A stretch of DNA of 64,000 nt from Butyrivibrio sp. LB2008 (GCF_000621565.1 NZ_KK211306.1:273886-337885), one strand, 5' to 3'. Counted from the first letter of the stretch, positions 26,960-35,181 are shown. The notes: generated from the letters alone by a model not told the origin. Made by a program: numbers and translations.

Positions 26960-26988
26960 TTCACACAATATATATCTTGTTATATATT
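26960..26988 (+). promoter_or_regulatory. Promoter and VapB-type operator of the 89-aa gene
   Basis: A -35 TTCACA (26960-26965) and a -10 TATATT (26983-26988) are 17 bp apart. The spacer carries the inverted repeat ATATA-TCTTGT-TATAT. The same arrangement and nearly the same sequence recur in front of vapB. Confidence 0.65.
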
Positions 26989-27007
26989 ATAAAAGGAGTT
27001 TTATTCT

Positions 27008-27277
27008 ATGAAGACAGCTAAAATTTTAAAAAATGGAAAAAGGAGAATCTTTAAGCGTTCGAGCAAAGCACTCATCTATCTGCATGAACCGATGAGTTCT
27101 ATTGATGTGAAGACATATACGGACCTTATGTATATGCAAGGCTATAAAAACATTCAAATTCTAAGCACAGACACAACCATTGCAGGAATGACACCCGAAG
27201 AAGCCATCCGAAATGCAGAAGAGTCACTCGGAAAACTGGACTGTGCTATAGAAATCACAAAAGACAAGCCTCTTTAA
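27008..27277 (+). CDS. VapB-like N-terminus protein of unknown function (89 aa)
   Basis: An 89-residue protein starting MKTAKILKNGKRRIF, which resembles the start of the nearby VapB (MMTAKVFENGRSQAV). The rest, with 'TYTDLMYMQGYKNIQILST' and 'MTPEEAIRNAEESLGKLDCA', does not look like VapB. It could be a repressor-like orphan sharing the VapB operator, or a gene captured behind a duplicated vapB promoter. AAAGGAG lies 11 bp before the ATG. There is no toxin gene directly downstream in the 130-bp gap. Confidence 0.6.
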   Translation: MKTAKILKNGKRRIFKRSSKALIYLHEPMSSIDVKTYTDLMYMQGYKNIQILSTDTTIAGMTPEEAIRNAEESLGKLDCAIEITKDKPL

Positions 27278-27352
27278 TATCCCCTCTATGCTTATGAGAC
27301 ATTCAAAATATACTGTAAACGCTGGGGATTCAATCAATCAGAGAGTATTAAA

Positions 27353-27381
27353 TTGACACGGTATATATCTTGGTATATATT
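27353..27381 (+). promoter_or_regulatory. vapBC promoter with embedded operator
   Basis: A -35 TTGACA (27353-27358) and a -10 TATATT (27376-27381) with 17-bp spacing. The inverted repeat TATATA-TCTTGG-TATATA (27362-27379) overlaps the spacer and the -10, as expected for autorepression by the VapBC complex. Confidence 0.75.
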
Positions 27382-27404
27382 ATTTATAGAAGGAGGATTA
27401 TTCT

Positions 27405-27632
27405 ATGATGACAGCAAAAGTTTTTGAAAACGGAAGAAGTCAAGCTGTAAGGTTGCCCAAAGATTGCCGCTTCTCTTCTGACGAAGTAATGATAAATAAA
27501 ATTGGTGATATTGTTCTACTTCTTCCTTTAGATAATAAATGGGATTCTTTTATGCATGCAATAGACATGTTTTCAGATGATTTCATGTCAGACGGAAGAT
27601 CCGACACTCTACAGGAGCGTGAAGAATTATGA
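27405..27632 (+). CDS. vapB: Antitoxin VapB
   Basis: A 75-residue antitoxin with an N-terminal AbrB/MazE-like DNA-binding fold ('MTAKVFENGRSQAVRLPKDCRF') and a C-terminal acidic tail that should block VapC ('SFMHAIDMFSDDFMSDGRS'). GAAGGAGG precedes the start; the second of two adjacent ATGs is also possible. Its stop overlaps the vapC start by 4 bp. Confidence 0.88.
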   Translation: MMTAKVFENGRSQAVRLPKDCRFSSDEVMINKIGDIVLLLPLDNKWDSFMHAIDMFSDDFMSDGRSDTLQEREEL

Positions 27633-28030
27633 GGTATATGCTCGACACCAATATCTGTATTTATATAATAAAGCACAAACCCGAGAAAGTTTTTAAAGAG
27701 CTTCAAAAGCACGATCCTTCCGAAGTTTGCATTTCATCAGTTACCTATGCAGAGCTTATTCATGGTGTAGAAAAAAGCGCCGCTATAGAAAAAAACAGAC
27801 TGGCGCTCGCTTTATTACTTGCAAACATTGAAATAATGAATTTTGACGTAAACGCAGCAAACTGTTACGGAAAAATCAGAGCCAGCCTTGAAAAAAAAGG
27901 CACTCCAATAGGTCCGCTTGATATGATGATTGCAGGTCACGCACAATCACTTAGCTATACCGTTGTAACAAACAACGTAAAGGAATTCTCAAGAGTAACC
28001 AATCTCGATATCGTCAATTGGGCAGAATAG
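27629..28030 (+). CDS. vapC: Toxin VapC (PIN-domain ribonuclease)
   Basis: A 133-residue PIN-domain RNase; VapC toxins cleave tRNA or rRNA when freed from VapB. The acidic catalytic residues are seen in LDTN (Asp6), YAELIHG (Glu42) and PLDMMIAGHA (Asp98), with 'VTNNVKEF' near residue 112. All key residues are intact, so the toxin is probably functional. Translation is coupled to vapB through ATGA. Confidence 0.92.
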   Translation: MRYMLDTNICIYIIKHKPEKVFKELQKHDPSEVCISSVTYAELIHGVEKSAAIEKNRLALALLLANIEIMNFDVNAANCYGKIRASLEKKGTPIGPLDMMIAGHAQSLSYTVVTNNVKEFSRVTNLDIVNWAE

Positions 28031-28062
28031 ATATTATGCCATACTAGTAACATTCTTTTTGA

Positions 28063-28248
28063 TTATACTTCAAGCGGCCAAACTTCGCCCTTTTCAAGCC
28101 CGTTCTCTATAAGCCACTCATCTTCAGCCGTGACATATCTCACCTCACCAGCCTCGTTCTCAAGCGTCACCGAGACTTTCGGCTTTTGCCCCGGCTGAAG
28201 TTCCTCGCAGCCGTAATCTCCGTCAAAAATCTGTTTTATTATCCACAT
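28063..28248 (-). CDS. Small conserved hypothetical protein (61 aa)
   Basis: A 61-residue acidic protein starting MWIIKQIFDGDYGCEEL and ending ENGLEKGEVWPLEV. It looks like a compact beta-rich domain. The ATG at 28248 lies 2 bp after the acetyltransferase stop, so it is probably translated by coupling; the TTG start of the longer frame is not needed. No function is known to me, though similar short proteins are common in Lachnospiraceae. Confidence 0.65.
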   Translation of the reverse strand: MWIIKQIFDGDYGCEELQPGQKPKVSVTLENEAGEVRYVTAEDEWLIENGLEKGEVWPLEV

Positions 28249-28250
28249 GA

Positions 28251-28730
28251 TCAATCCAATCTCTTTCTAAAAAATCTATCCATTGTGCTATGTCCGACTT
28301 CCTTAGGGCGCTCAATCTCTGTATAGCCGCACTTCTCATAGATATGGATTGCAGCCTTAAGATTACTGTGTGTTTCAAGATACGACCATTTGTAACCTGC
28401 TTCACGCATTTTTTCTTCGGCAAGTGCCATCATCTCATATCCAAGGCCGTTACCTTTTGCAGAATCATCAAGATAGAGTTTCTGAAGCTCTGCCGTATCT
28501 TCCATCGGAGCAAACACCGAGAATCCCACACCACCCAAGACATTGTCGGAATCATCTACCACAACAAAATATCTGCTACTCTTTGTTCCGTACAGATCGC
28601 TGAAATGATCCAGACCTTCATCAAAGTACGCTGTCCCCGGTATATCCAGGTCAAAGTTCTTAAGGCTTTTTCTTATAAGCAAAGCTATATCTTTATTATC
28701 TTTTGCTTTTATCTCGCGGTAATTAAACAT
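28251..28730 (-). CDS. GNAT family N-acetyltransferase
   Basis: A 159-residue acetyl-CoA-dependent N-acetyltransferase. The acetyl-CoA-binding motif A is 'LQKLYLDDSAKGNGLGYEMM' (about 85-105), followed by 'LETHSNLKAAIHIYEKCGY'. The substrate is unknown. The start at 28730 is preceded by GGGTGA. It is co-transcribed with the 61-residue gene. Confidence 0.87.
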   Translation of the reverse strand: MFNYREIKAKDNKDIALLIRKSLKNFDLDIPGTAYFDEGLDHFSDLYGTKSSRYFVVVDDSDNVLGGVGFSVFAPMEDTAELQKLYLDDSAKGNGLGYEMMALAEEKMREAGYKWSYLETHSNLKAAIHIYEKCGYTEIERPKEVGHSTMDRFFRKRLD

Positions 28731-28778
28731 TTTTTCACCCAAAATCATGTAAAAAGCTAATTAGTAAGTCCTTCTGCT

Positions 28779-29324
28779 TCAGTCTTCCCCGACAAGATGC
28801 ACTACCACGGGCTCATGTCCGACTTTCGGAAGAAATTTATTGAATATATCCTCCGTCTTTATCTTAAGGCTCGATGTGCAAACGCAGGGATGGCATCCGA
28901 TATATTCGCCTTTCTTTACATCCTCATCGACAAGCAGCTGTACGGCATGTTCCTTATCATTCATAAGTCCCATTATACTCACCGCTCCGGGCTCGATATC
29001 AAGGAATTTGAGCATGTCATCTGCGTCCGCAAAAGAAAGTCTTGCAGAATTGATCTGCGCCGAAAGCTCTTTTGTCTTGAACTTCTTATCTCCAGGCATC
29101 ATCAACAGATAATACTGAGTTTTCTGTCTGTTACAAAGAAAAAGATTCTTACATATCAGAACTTCAAGCACCTTATCGATCTCGTTGCATGCCTCCATCG
29201 TATTTGCCGGCTCGTGATCCGTCCTCTTATATTCAATTCCGAGCTCATCCAAAAAGTCATATGTACGAACTTCTCTCAGAAGTCTTCCGTCTGTATTTTC
29301 AGGTCTTCCGCTAAATAGTTCCAT
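28779..29324 (-). CDS. YbaK/ProX-type aminoacyl-tRNA deacylase
   Basis: A 181-residue member of the YbaK/EbsC/ProX family, which hydrolyses mischarged aminoacyl-tRNA(Pro). The core lysine lies in 'EVLICKNLFLCN' near residue 60; the substrate-pocket glycines are in 'EPGAVSIMGLMND' near 125. An N-terminal extension ('GRPENTDGRLLREVRTYDFLDELGIEYKRTDH') is typical of ProX/PrdX. The start at 29324 has GAAAGGAAAA upstream; the longer frame has no site. It appears monocistronic. Confidence 0.85.
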   Translation of the reverse strand: MELFSGRPENTDGRLLREVRTYDFLDELGIEYKRTDHEPANTMEACNEIDKVLEVLICKNLFLCNRQKTQYYLLMMPGDKKFKTKELSAQINSARLSFADADDMLKFLDIEPGAVSIMGLMNDKEHAVQLLVDEDVKKGEYIGCHPCVCTSSLKIKTEDIFNKFLPKVGHEPVVVHLVGED

Positions 29325-29577
29325 TTTGTCTTTTTCCTTTCTGATGTTTTTTATTATTATGTCGCCGTTATACAAAACGAGTGCTGCTTTTTTAGCTTTT
29401 TCGATATTGTTGTACAATTCGCTATTGATTCAGCGAACTGCATTATTCTCATGATCAAAATATATTTCAGCATAAACGATATTTAAGTCATTGTCTATTA
29501 GGGGAATAGATCTTCGTTAATATAAGATCTCTGTATATCTGCTTCACATGAGAAATACTGTGTTCACAGCTTTTTGG

Positions 29578-30045
29578 GCACCATATAGATTCCTCATACT
29601 CTGTCTATGCGGTGCTACTTGATAATTTTGCACCGTACAGTCTCCTGATACTCTGTCTGTGCGGTGCCACTTGATATTTTTGCACCGTACAGCCTCCTCA
29701 TACTCTGCCTATGCGGTGCTACTTGATATTTTTGCACCGTACAGCCTCCTCATACTCTGCCTATGCGGTGCCACTTGCCAATTTCACACCGTACAGGCTC
29801 CTCATACACTGCCTATGCGGTGCCGCTTGCCATTTTCACACCGTACAGCCTCCTCACACTCTATCTGTGCCGTGCTGCTTGATAATTTTGCACCGTACAG
29901 GCTCCTCATACTCTGCCTATGCGGTGCCACTTGCCAATTTCACACCGTACAGACTCCTCATACTCTGCCTATGCGGTGCTGCTTGCCATTTTAGCACCGT
30001 ACAGGTTCCTCACACTCTATCTATACGGTGCTGCTTGCTTGTTTT
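29578..30045. repeat. Array of nine 52-bp hairpin units (array 1)
   Basis: Units begin at 29578, 29630, 29682, 29734, 29786, 29838, 29890, 29942 and 29994, a period of exactly 52 bp. Each has a 38-nt core that starts with RCACCGTACAG and ends with CTATGCGGTGC, giving an 11-bp imperfect stem around a 16-nt loop (YCTCCTCATACTCTGC). A 14-nt linker follows, of the form NACTTGATATTTTT or NNCTTGCCAATTTC. The first unit is degenerate (GCACCATATAG). It fills the gap between the deacylase promoter (29325-29577, otherwise featureless) and the sugar permease end. Spacing rules out a CRISPR, because linkers are conserved. Confidence 0.9.
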
Positions 30046-30151
30046 TGCCCCACTACAAAGCAATATCTCCTGCCAGAACAAAGAAACACACGCAATTCTT
30101 TGCAAAGCTGTGCATACAAATTTCACCTCACTCAATTCATATAATACTAAG

Positions 30152-30220
30152 AACAGCCGAAGCCCCCCGCGGGCCCCGGCTGTTATCTTTATATTATTTG
30201 GAATAATTTGTATTCCAAAT
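30152..30220. terminator. Two hairpins downstream of the sugar permease operon
   Basis: AACAGCCG (30152-30159) pairs with CGGCTGTT (30177-30184) around a GC-rich centre that can pair further (GCCCCCC/GGGCCCC). ATTTGGAATA (30196-30205) pairs perfectly with TATTCCAAAT (30211-30220). These lie 130-200 bp beyond the permease stop and may end or stabilise the operon's transcript; the U-tract is poor on the minus strand. Confidence 0.5.
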
Positions 30221-30349
30221 AAAAGCATTTAACTAATTCATCTGACAAGCATAATCATCTTAAGATTCTTTATTCATCTGTCATAAGCTTCTATTCGCTA
30301 AAGCCTTCCATTCGCAAAAGGCTTCTATACTGCACCTGACTCATACTTC

Positions 30350-31303
30350 TTACTTAACGATCATACCTGTCTCTCTGTCGGCAAATACTGCTACCATTAC
30401 AAGGAAAACGATACCCATGATGAGCTGCTGTGTCTTGGGCTCGATGCCGAGCATTACAAGTCCCGCTGTGAGGATCTTGTATGTCATTGCGCCAAGGATG
30501 ATGTTGTAGAACTTAACCTTAGCACCGCCGTTAACGGGCATTCCGCCAAGAACAAGTGCGATCATTATCTGTGTCTCAAGCTGATCGCCGGCTGTTGCTG
30601 TAACAGATCCAACCTTGATACTGTTGATAAATGCTGCGAGTCCTGTTATCATTCCTGCTGCCGCATATACAAGCATCTTGGTCTTCTCAACTCTTATACC
30701 TGCAAATCTTGCAGCAGTCTCACCTGCGCCGATAGCTTTCAATCTGTTTCCAAGACCTGTGTACTGGAATACAACAAATGCTATTAAAAGGATTACTATC
30801 GTAAATGTCAGGTTAAATCCAAGTGTATTGTATGAAGTAATATTTGTAGCACCGTTTACAGGTTTTTTGGTCGTAGCATACTTAACGATACCTCTTATAA
30901 GGTACATGTTACATATAGTAACGATGAAGGATGTGATCTTGCGCTTTACGTTAAAGAATCCGTTTACAAGACCGATAAATCCACCCGTAAGTACCCCACA
31001 CAAAATCGCAAGAACTATATTATATCTGGACAAAAAACATACCACTACCGAACAGATACCCAGCATAGAGCCCTGGGAGAAATCCAGTCCGCCCATTGTC
31101 ATTATCATAAATACGCCGACACATGAGATCAAAAGTACATATGACTGTGACAAAAGAAGTTTAAGATTTCCTGTAGTATAAAGCCTGCCTCCCGTAAGTA
31201 CAGCAAATAAAACCACAATAAATATGAATCCCGAAAAAGGTATTATGTTTCGTACGATTGGCCGCTCCATGAAAGGTGCTTTCATTTTTTTCAAATTTTC
31301 CAT
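30350..31303 (-). CDS. Sugar ABC transporter permease 2
   Basis: A 317-residue membrane protein of the RbsC/XylH/YtfT family, with about nine helices and the conserved 'DFSQGSMLGICSVV', 'GFIGLVNGFFNVKRKI' and 'GVRVEKTKM'-like ('GIRVEKTKMLVYAAAGMITGLAAF') segments. With the second permease it forms a heterodimeric channel for a monosaccharide. It is the last gene of the four-gene importer operon, 12 bp after the ATPase gene. Confidence 0.92.
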   Translation of the reverse strand: MENLKKMKAPFMERPIVRNIIPFSGFIFIVVLFAVLTGGRLYTTGNLKLLLSQSYVLLISCVGVFMIMTMGGLDFSQGSMLGICSVVVCFLSRYNIVLAILCGVLTGGFIGLVNGFFNVKRKITSFIVTICNMYLIRGIVKYATTKKPVNGATNITSYNTLGFNLTFTIVILLIAFVVFQYTGLGNRLKAIGAGETAARFAGIRVEKTKMLVYAAAGMITGLAAFINSIKVGSVTATAGDQLETQIMIALVLGGMPVNGGAKVKFYNIILGAMTYKILTAGLVMLGIEPKTQQLIMGIVFLVMVAVFADRETGMIVK

Positions 31304-31315
31304 AATCGGCCTCCC

Positions 31316-32812
31316 TTATACCATGTTTGCAATAAGATCTGTATCTTTCAGATCTTCTGAACGTTTAAATTCACCGTTCCGGCGACCGTCTTTCATAATA
31401 ATGATGCGGTCTGCCATACCAAGCAGCTCTGAAATCTCCTCAGAGATCATGATGATCGACTTACCGTTCTTTCTCATTGTATCCATCATCTGATAGATAT
31501 CTGCCTTAACCTTTACGTCGATACCACGTGTAGGTGAATCAAGTATGATAATATCGGAGTCTTTGCCGATCCATCTTGCAAGAACAACCTTCTGCTTGTT
31601 ACCACCAGACAGTGCCGACATGAACTGATGCACGCCTTCCATCTTGGTACTCATCTGCTTAGCAAACTTTTCTGCAAAATCCTTCTGATCCTTTGCATGT
31701 AATATATGATTTCTCTTGATCTCTTCAAGTGAAGGAAGACAAATATTATCCTGAATAGTGTCATTTATAACAAGAGATTCATTGTCTCTGTCCTTGGATG
31801 CATATGCAATACTGTGCTTGATTGCTGTAGTTATATCATTTATCTGAGTTCCGTCAGCAAGTGTCACACTTCCGGACCTTTCATAAGATGCACCGAAAAG
31901 AGCTTTTCCAACTTCATGCATTCCACACTCAGAAAGACCACCTATACCGATAATCTCACCTTTATGAAGTTCTATACTAAAATCCTCAATCTCATCAGGC
32001 ACTGAGAGGTGTTCACCTTTTAATACAACCTCATCCGATACCTTTTCGTTGTAGTCCGTACGATAGTAGTTATTACTCATCTCACGGCCTACCATAAGTC
32101 TCTTAAGATCGTCTGTATTAACATCCGCGCTCTTAACCGTATCAATATAAACACCGTCTCGAAGAACGCTTATGTTGTCGGACTGTTCTATTACTTCATC
32201 AAGATCGTGCGAGATAAAGATAACGCATCTTCCGTCATCACGTGTCTGCTTCATAACCTTGAAAAGTTCGATTCTTCCTTTTTCACCCAGAGCCGTTGTA
32301 GTCTCATCAACAACAAGAATCTGTGGTTTAAAATGTGTCGCCTTAACGATCTCTATAAGCTTTCTGTCCTCAAAATTGTAATTATCGATAAGGTCAGTCG
32401 CTTTGATATAGTTAAATCCGTATGAATCAAGAAGTTCCTGTGCCTTCCTGTTCATGGCGCTTGTGTTCTTTACGCCAAATTTTGTAAATTCATCTTCTTT
32501 TCCGAGAAAAATATTCTCAGCAACGGTAAGGCCTGACAATGTTCCGATTTCCTGTACGATAACCGCAACGCCCTGATAATTTCCGTCTACCTGATTTTTG
32601 GCATTAACCTCTTTCCCGTTTAATGTAAAAGTACCGGAATCCTTATGATAAATTCCTGTAAGACAGGATGTAAATGTTGATTTACCGGAACCATTCTCGC
32701 CGATCAGTGCATGGATCTCTCCTTTGAAGAAATCAAGAGTGACATGATCTACGGCATGTGTAACACCAAAGTTTTTGTCGATCTGCTCGGCATGTAATAA
32801 TACTTCGCTCAT
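31316..32812 (-). CDS. Sugar ABC transporter ATP-binding protein (double ABC domain)
   Basis: A 498-residue RbsA/MglA-type protein with two fused ATPase domains. The first has Walker A GENGSGKST (about residue 38) and a Walker B 'ILVVDETTTAL', but a weak signature (FEDRKLIEI). The second lacks a true Walker A (GIGGLSECGMHEVG) yet keeps the signature LSGGNKQKV and Walker B 'IIILDSPTRGID', the asymmetry usual in this family. It energises both permeases. Confidence 0.94.
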   Translation of the reverse strand: MSEVLLHAEQIDKNFGVTHAVDHVTLDFFKGEIHALIGENGSGKSTFTSCLTGIYHKDSGTFTLNGKEVNAKNQVDGNYQGVAVIVQEIGTLSGLTVAENIFLGKEDEFTKFGVKNTSAMNRKAQELLDSYGFNYIKATDLIDNYNFEDRKLIEIVKATHFKPQILVVDETTTALGEKGRIELFKVMKQTRDDGRCVIFISHDLDEVIEQSDNISVLRDGVYIDTVKSADVNTDDLKRLMVGREMSNNYYRTDYNEKVSDEVVLKGEHLSVPDEIEDFSIELHKGEIIGIGGLSECGMHEVGKALFGASYERSGSVTLADGTQINDITTAIKHSIAYASKDRDNESLVINDTIQDNICLPSLEEIKRNHILHAKDQKDFAEKFAKQMSTKMEGVHQFMSALSGGNKQKVVLARWIGKDSDIIILDSPTRGIDVKVKADIYQMMDTMRKNGKSIIMISEEISELLGMADRIIIMKDGRRNGEFKRSEDLKDTDLIANMV

Positions 32813-32823
32813 GTCTGCCCCCT

Positions 32824-33771
32824 TTACTTAACAACTGCACCCTTAACGGGCTTAACGGTCATAGTTACTATTGCAAGAAGAACAACGCCGGTTACGATGT
32901 TCTGAACTGTTGTAGGTGCTCCGAGAGCAACGAATCCCTGGAACAACAACTGAATGATAAATTCGCCGATCACAATGGCTACTACCGGATGTCCATACTT
33001 TTTAAATGCAAGTCCGAAGAACGTTCCCATAAGAGGTGGGAAGTTACGGCTCATAGAAGCAAGATTGGATTCACTTGTCATGGAGGTTCCGTATGAAATT
33101 GTCAGGATTGCCTCAACTCCTACAAAAAATCCGCAGAGCACAAATGCTACAATCTTGTATTTATCTATATTCACACCCATGTTCTTTGCAACGACTTCAT
33201 TGGATCCGATCGCATAGGTATAAGTTCCGATCTTGGTATACTTAAGGATAAATCCGCATAACATAAATGCCGCAAGTGCCAAGATAAGGTTCCATGGATA
33301 ATCACCGAAAGCTCTGTAAGCTGAAGAAAGTATTACATTTTTCTCATTGGTAGCAAAAATGGAAAGAGCTTCATACACAAGAGATAATCCTGCAGTAACG
33401 ATAAGTGACGAAATTCTAAGTTTAATATATACAAATCCGTTAAGGAGACCTATAAGCACGCCGCTGATCAGCGGAGCAACGATAAGTCCCACATATCCGA
33501 GTTGCTCACTCACTTTTACGGCAATCACCGATGAAAGAACGATGTTTGCGCCCACACTCATATCAAACGGTCCCATTACACAGATAAAATAGAGTCCACA
33601 ACCTCCGACCGCATAGATAAGTGCTGTTTTTAAATATGTCTGTAATCTGTTAAAATCACCGAATGTCTGAGGTGCAAGTATCTTAAAGATTCCCCAAAAG
33701 ACAAACGCGATAAAGACTAAAAGTAAAAGCCCGAATATCTGACTCTCTTTAAATTTTTGAAACTTACTCAT
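32824..33771 (-). CDS. Sugar ABC transporter permease 1
   Basis: A 315-residue RbsC-family membrane protein, the partner of the permease at the operon's end. It shows 'GPFDMSVGANIVLSSVIAV', 'GVLIGLLNGFVYIKLRISS' and 'GVNIDKYKIVAFVLCGFFVGVEAI'. I start it at MSKFQKF (33771), after GGGAGGA; the longer frame reads through the hairpin that separates it from the binding protein gene. Confidence 0.92.
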   Translation of the reverse strand: MSKFQKFKESQIFGLLLLVFIAFVFWGIFKILAPQTFGDFNRLQTYLKTALIYAVGGCGLYFICVMGPFDMSVGANIVLSSVIAVKVSEQLGYVGLIVAPLISGVLIGLLNGFVYIKLRISSLIVTAGLSLVYEALSIFATNEKNVILSSAYRAFGDYPWNLILALAAFMLCGFILKYTKIGTYTYAIGSNEVVAKNMGVNIDKYKIVAFVLCGFFVGVEAILTISYGTSMTSESNLASMSRNFPPLMGTFFGLAFKKYGHPVVAIVIGEFIIQLLFQGFVALGAPTTVQNIVTGVVLLAIVTMTVKPVKGAVVK

Positions 33772-33815
33772 ATAATCCTCCCGCAAGAGTTGTTGGATTA
33801 AATACTGTTCTTTTT

Positions 33816-33858
33816 GATATATGCCGTATTTCCCAGACTTCGGAAAATACGGCATATC
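33816..33858. promoter_or_regulatory. Intercistronic hairpin between binding protein and permease genes
   Basis: ATATGCCGTATTTCC (33819-33833) pairs with GGAAAATACGGCATAT (33842-33857) around an 8-nt loop, with one bulged A. Such hairpins partly stop transcription or protect the upstream mRNA, giving more binding protein than permease. There is no long U-tract. Confidence 0.65.
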
Positions 33859-33912
33859 CTAGTTTTCCCTTTATACTGTAATTCTTTTATAAGCGTATAT
33901 AATCATTAGTCA

Positions 33913-35103
33913 TTAGTTGCTGTGACGAGAAATAACATCGTCGATTGAAAGATTTGAAGCAGCCTTGCTGAGGTCTTCGAAGCTGTAGCTTGCCATCTCA
34001 ACCATCTCTTCTTCTGTGTAAGGATCGTCATTTACGAAATACTTCTCGTAGTTTGCGTAATCATCAGGTGATGATACATAGAGGTAAGGGAAGAGGATCT
34101 CGTAACCGAATGTTCCTTCTTCTTTTACATAGTTGCCCTTAACTGCATTAAGTACAAGGAAGAATGCGAACAGAGGATCGCAGAAGTGTCCGCCTGACTC
34201 TGCAAACATACCGCCTGACTTGAGCTGATCAGCAAGGTCATCAAGGAAGTCTGTTGATACAACATCGATCTTTCCTGTGAGACCTTCGTTAGCATATGCA
34301 CCGATAGAACCTACAAGAGGATCTCCGCCGCCACCTGCTACGATAAGAGCATCCATTCCGGGATTTGAATTGTAAAGTGACAAAGCTGCCGAAGCGCCTT
34401 CTTCTGAAGAAGTATTAGCATATACGGGCTCTGTAAGAGTTGCCTGATCGTTAGGATTAGCTGCGTTCCACTCTTCAATTGCTCTCTGGTATCCCTTCCA
34501 TCTAAGCTGGAATGTAGCATCACCAACTGTCCATGCCTCAAGACCGATTTTTCTGTCACCTTTCTTAAGAAGGAGATTTACAAGTGTATATCCGTTTGTT
34601 TCCTCATCTTCATGAACTGCACCAACATAATACTTTGAATTGCAAGCTGTCTGATAAACTTCAGGGCTGTTCTCCTTTGAAATGATACGGAAGAACTGTG
34701 CGATGTAAACGCCCTGCTCTGTACATGTATTGATCGCAGATGTCATCTCTGAATCAGCTGAGTTACAAATGATGATTCCCTTACATCCTGCTGCACAAAG
34801 CTGCTCAACCGATGCTGTAACCTGCTCTGAAACGTGTCCCTGGTCAACGTACTGTACTTCTACTCCGTTAGCCTTTGCAGCTTTATCAACGATCTTCTTA
34901 CACTGGCTTCCGAGAACGTCGGTAGAACTCCAGATGGATACACCAATCTTGATATTTCCGTCAGCAGCTGCTGCTCCTCCTGCCGAACTGCCATCTGCAG
35001 GTGCTGCCCCCGATGCAGCTCCCGCTCCGCATCCAACCAACATAGATGCTGTCATTGTTCCCGCAAGAAGTAACGCACCCAACCTTTTAAATTTCTTTTT
35101 CAT
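33913..35103 (-). CDS. Sugar-binding lipoprotein of ABC importer
   Basis: A 396-residue periplasmic-binding-protein-like family (RbsB/XylF type) lipoprotein, with signal MKKKFKRLGALLLAG and lipobox LVGC (Cys25). A Gly/Ala/Ser linker (26-50) leads to the ligand domain starting 'IKIGVSIWSSTDVLGSQ'. A strong AAAAAGGAGG site precedes the start. It is the first gene of the importer operon apart from the small lipoprotein upstream. The sugar cannot be read off; the adjoining YesM/YesN system and the GH53 gene elsewhere make a plant-derived pentose or galactose plausible. Confidence 0.92.
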   Translation of the reverse strand: MKKKFKRLGALLLAGTMTASMLVGCGAGAASGAAPADGSSAGGAAAADGNIKIGVSIWSSTDVLGSQCKKIVDKAAKANGVEVQYVDQGHVSEQVTASVEQLCAAGCKGIIICNSADSEMTSAINTCTEQGVYIAQFFRIISKENSPEVYQTACNSKYYVGAVHEDEETNGYTLVNLLLKKGDRKIGLEAWTVGDATFQLRWKGYQRAIEEWNAANPNDQATLTEPVYANTSSEEGASAALSLYNSNPGMDALIVAGGGGDPLVGSIGAYANEGLTGKIDVVSTDFLDDLADQLKSGGMFAESGGHFCDPLFAFFLVLNAVKGNYVKEEGTFGYEILFPYLYVSSPDDYANYEKYFVNDDPYTEEEMVEMASYSFEDLSKAASNLSIDDVISRHSN

Positions 35104-35181
35104 AGATTTACCTCCTTTTTGAAGATTAAAAATGAATATATCAATCGGTTCGCGCCTCCACGAATCCGATCTGGAACCAAA

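Noticed and set aside
29578-30045. CRISPR array
   Set aside because: The period is 52 bp with conserved linkers as well as cores, so there are no unique spacers, and no cas genes are in the window.
29659-30206. Three overlapping open frames on the plus strand
   Set aside because: They are translations of the 52-bp repeat in shifted frames, start at the same ATGCGGTGC in different units, and have no ribosome binding site.
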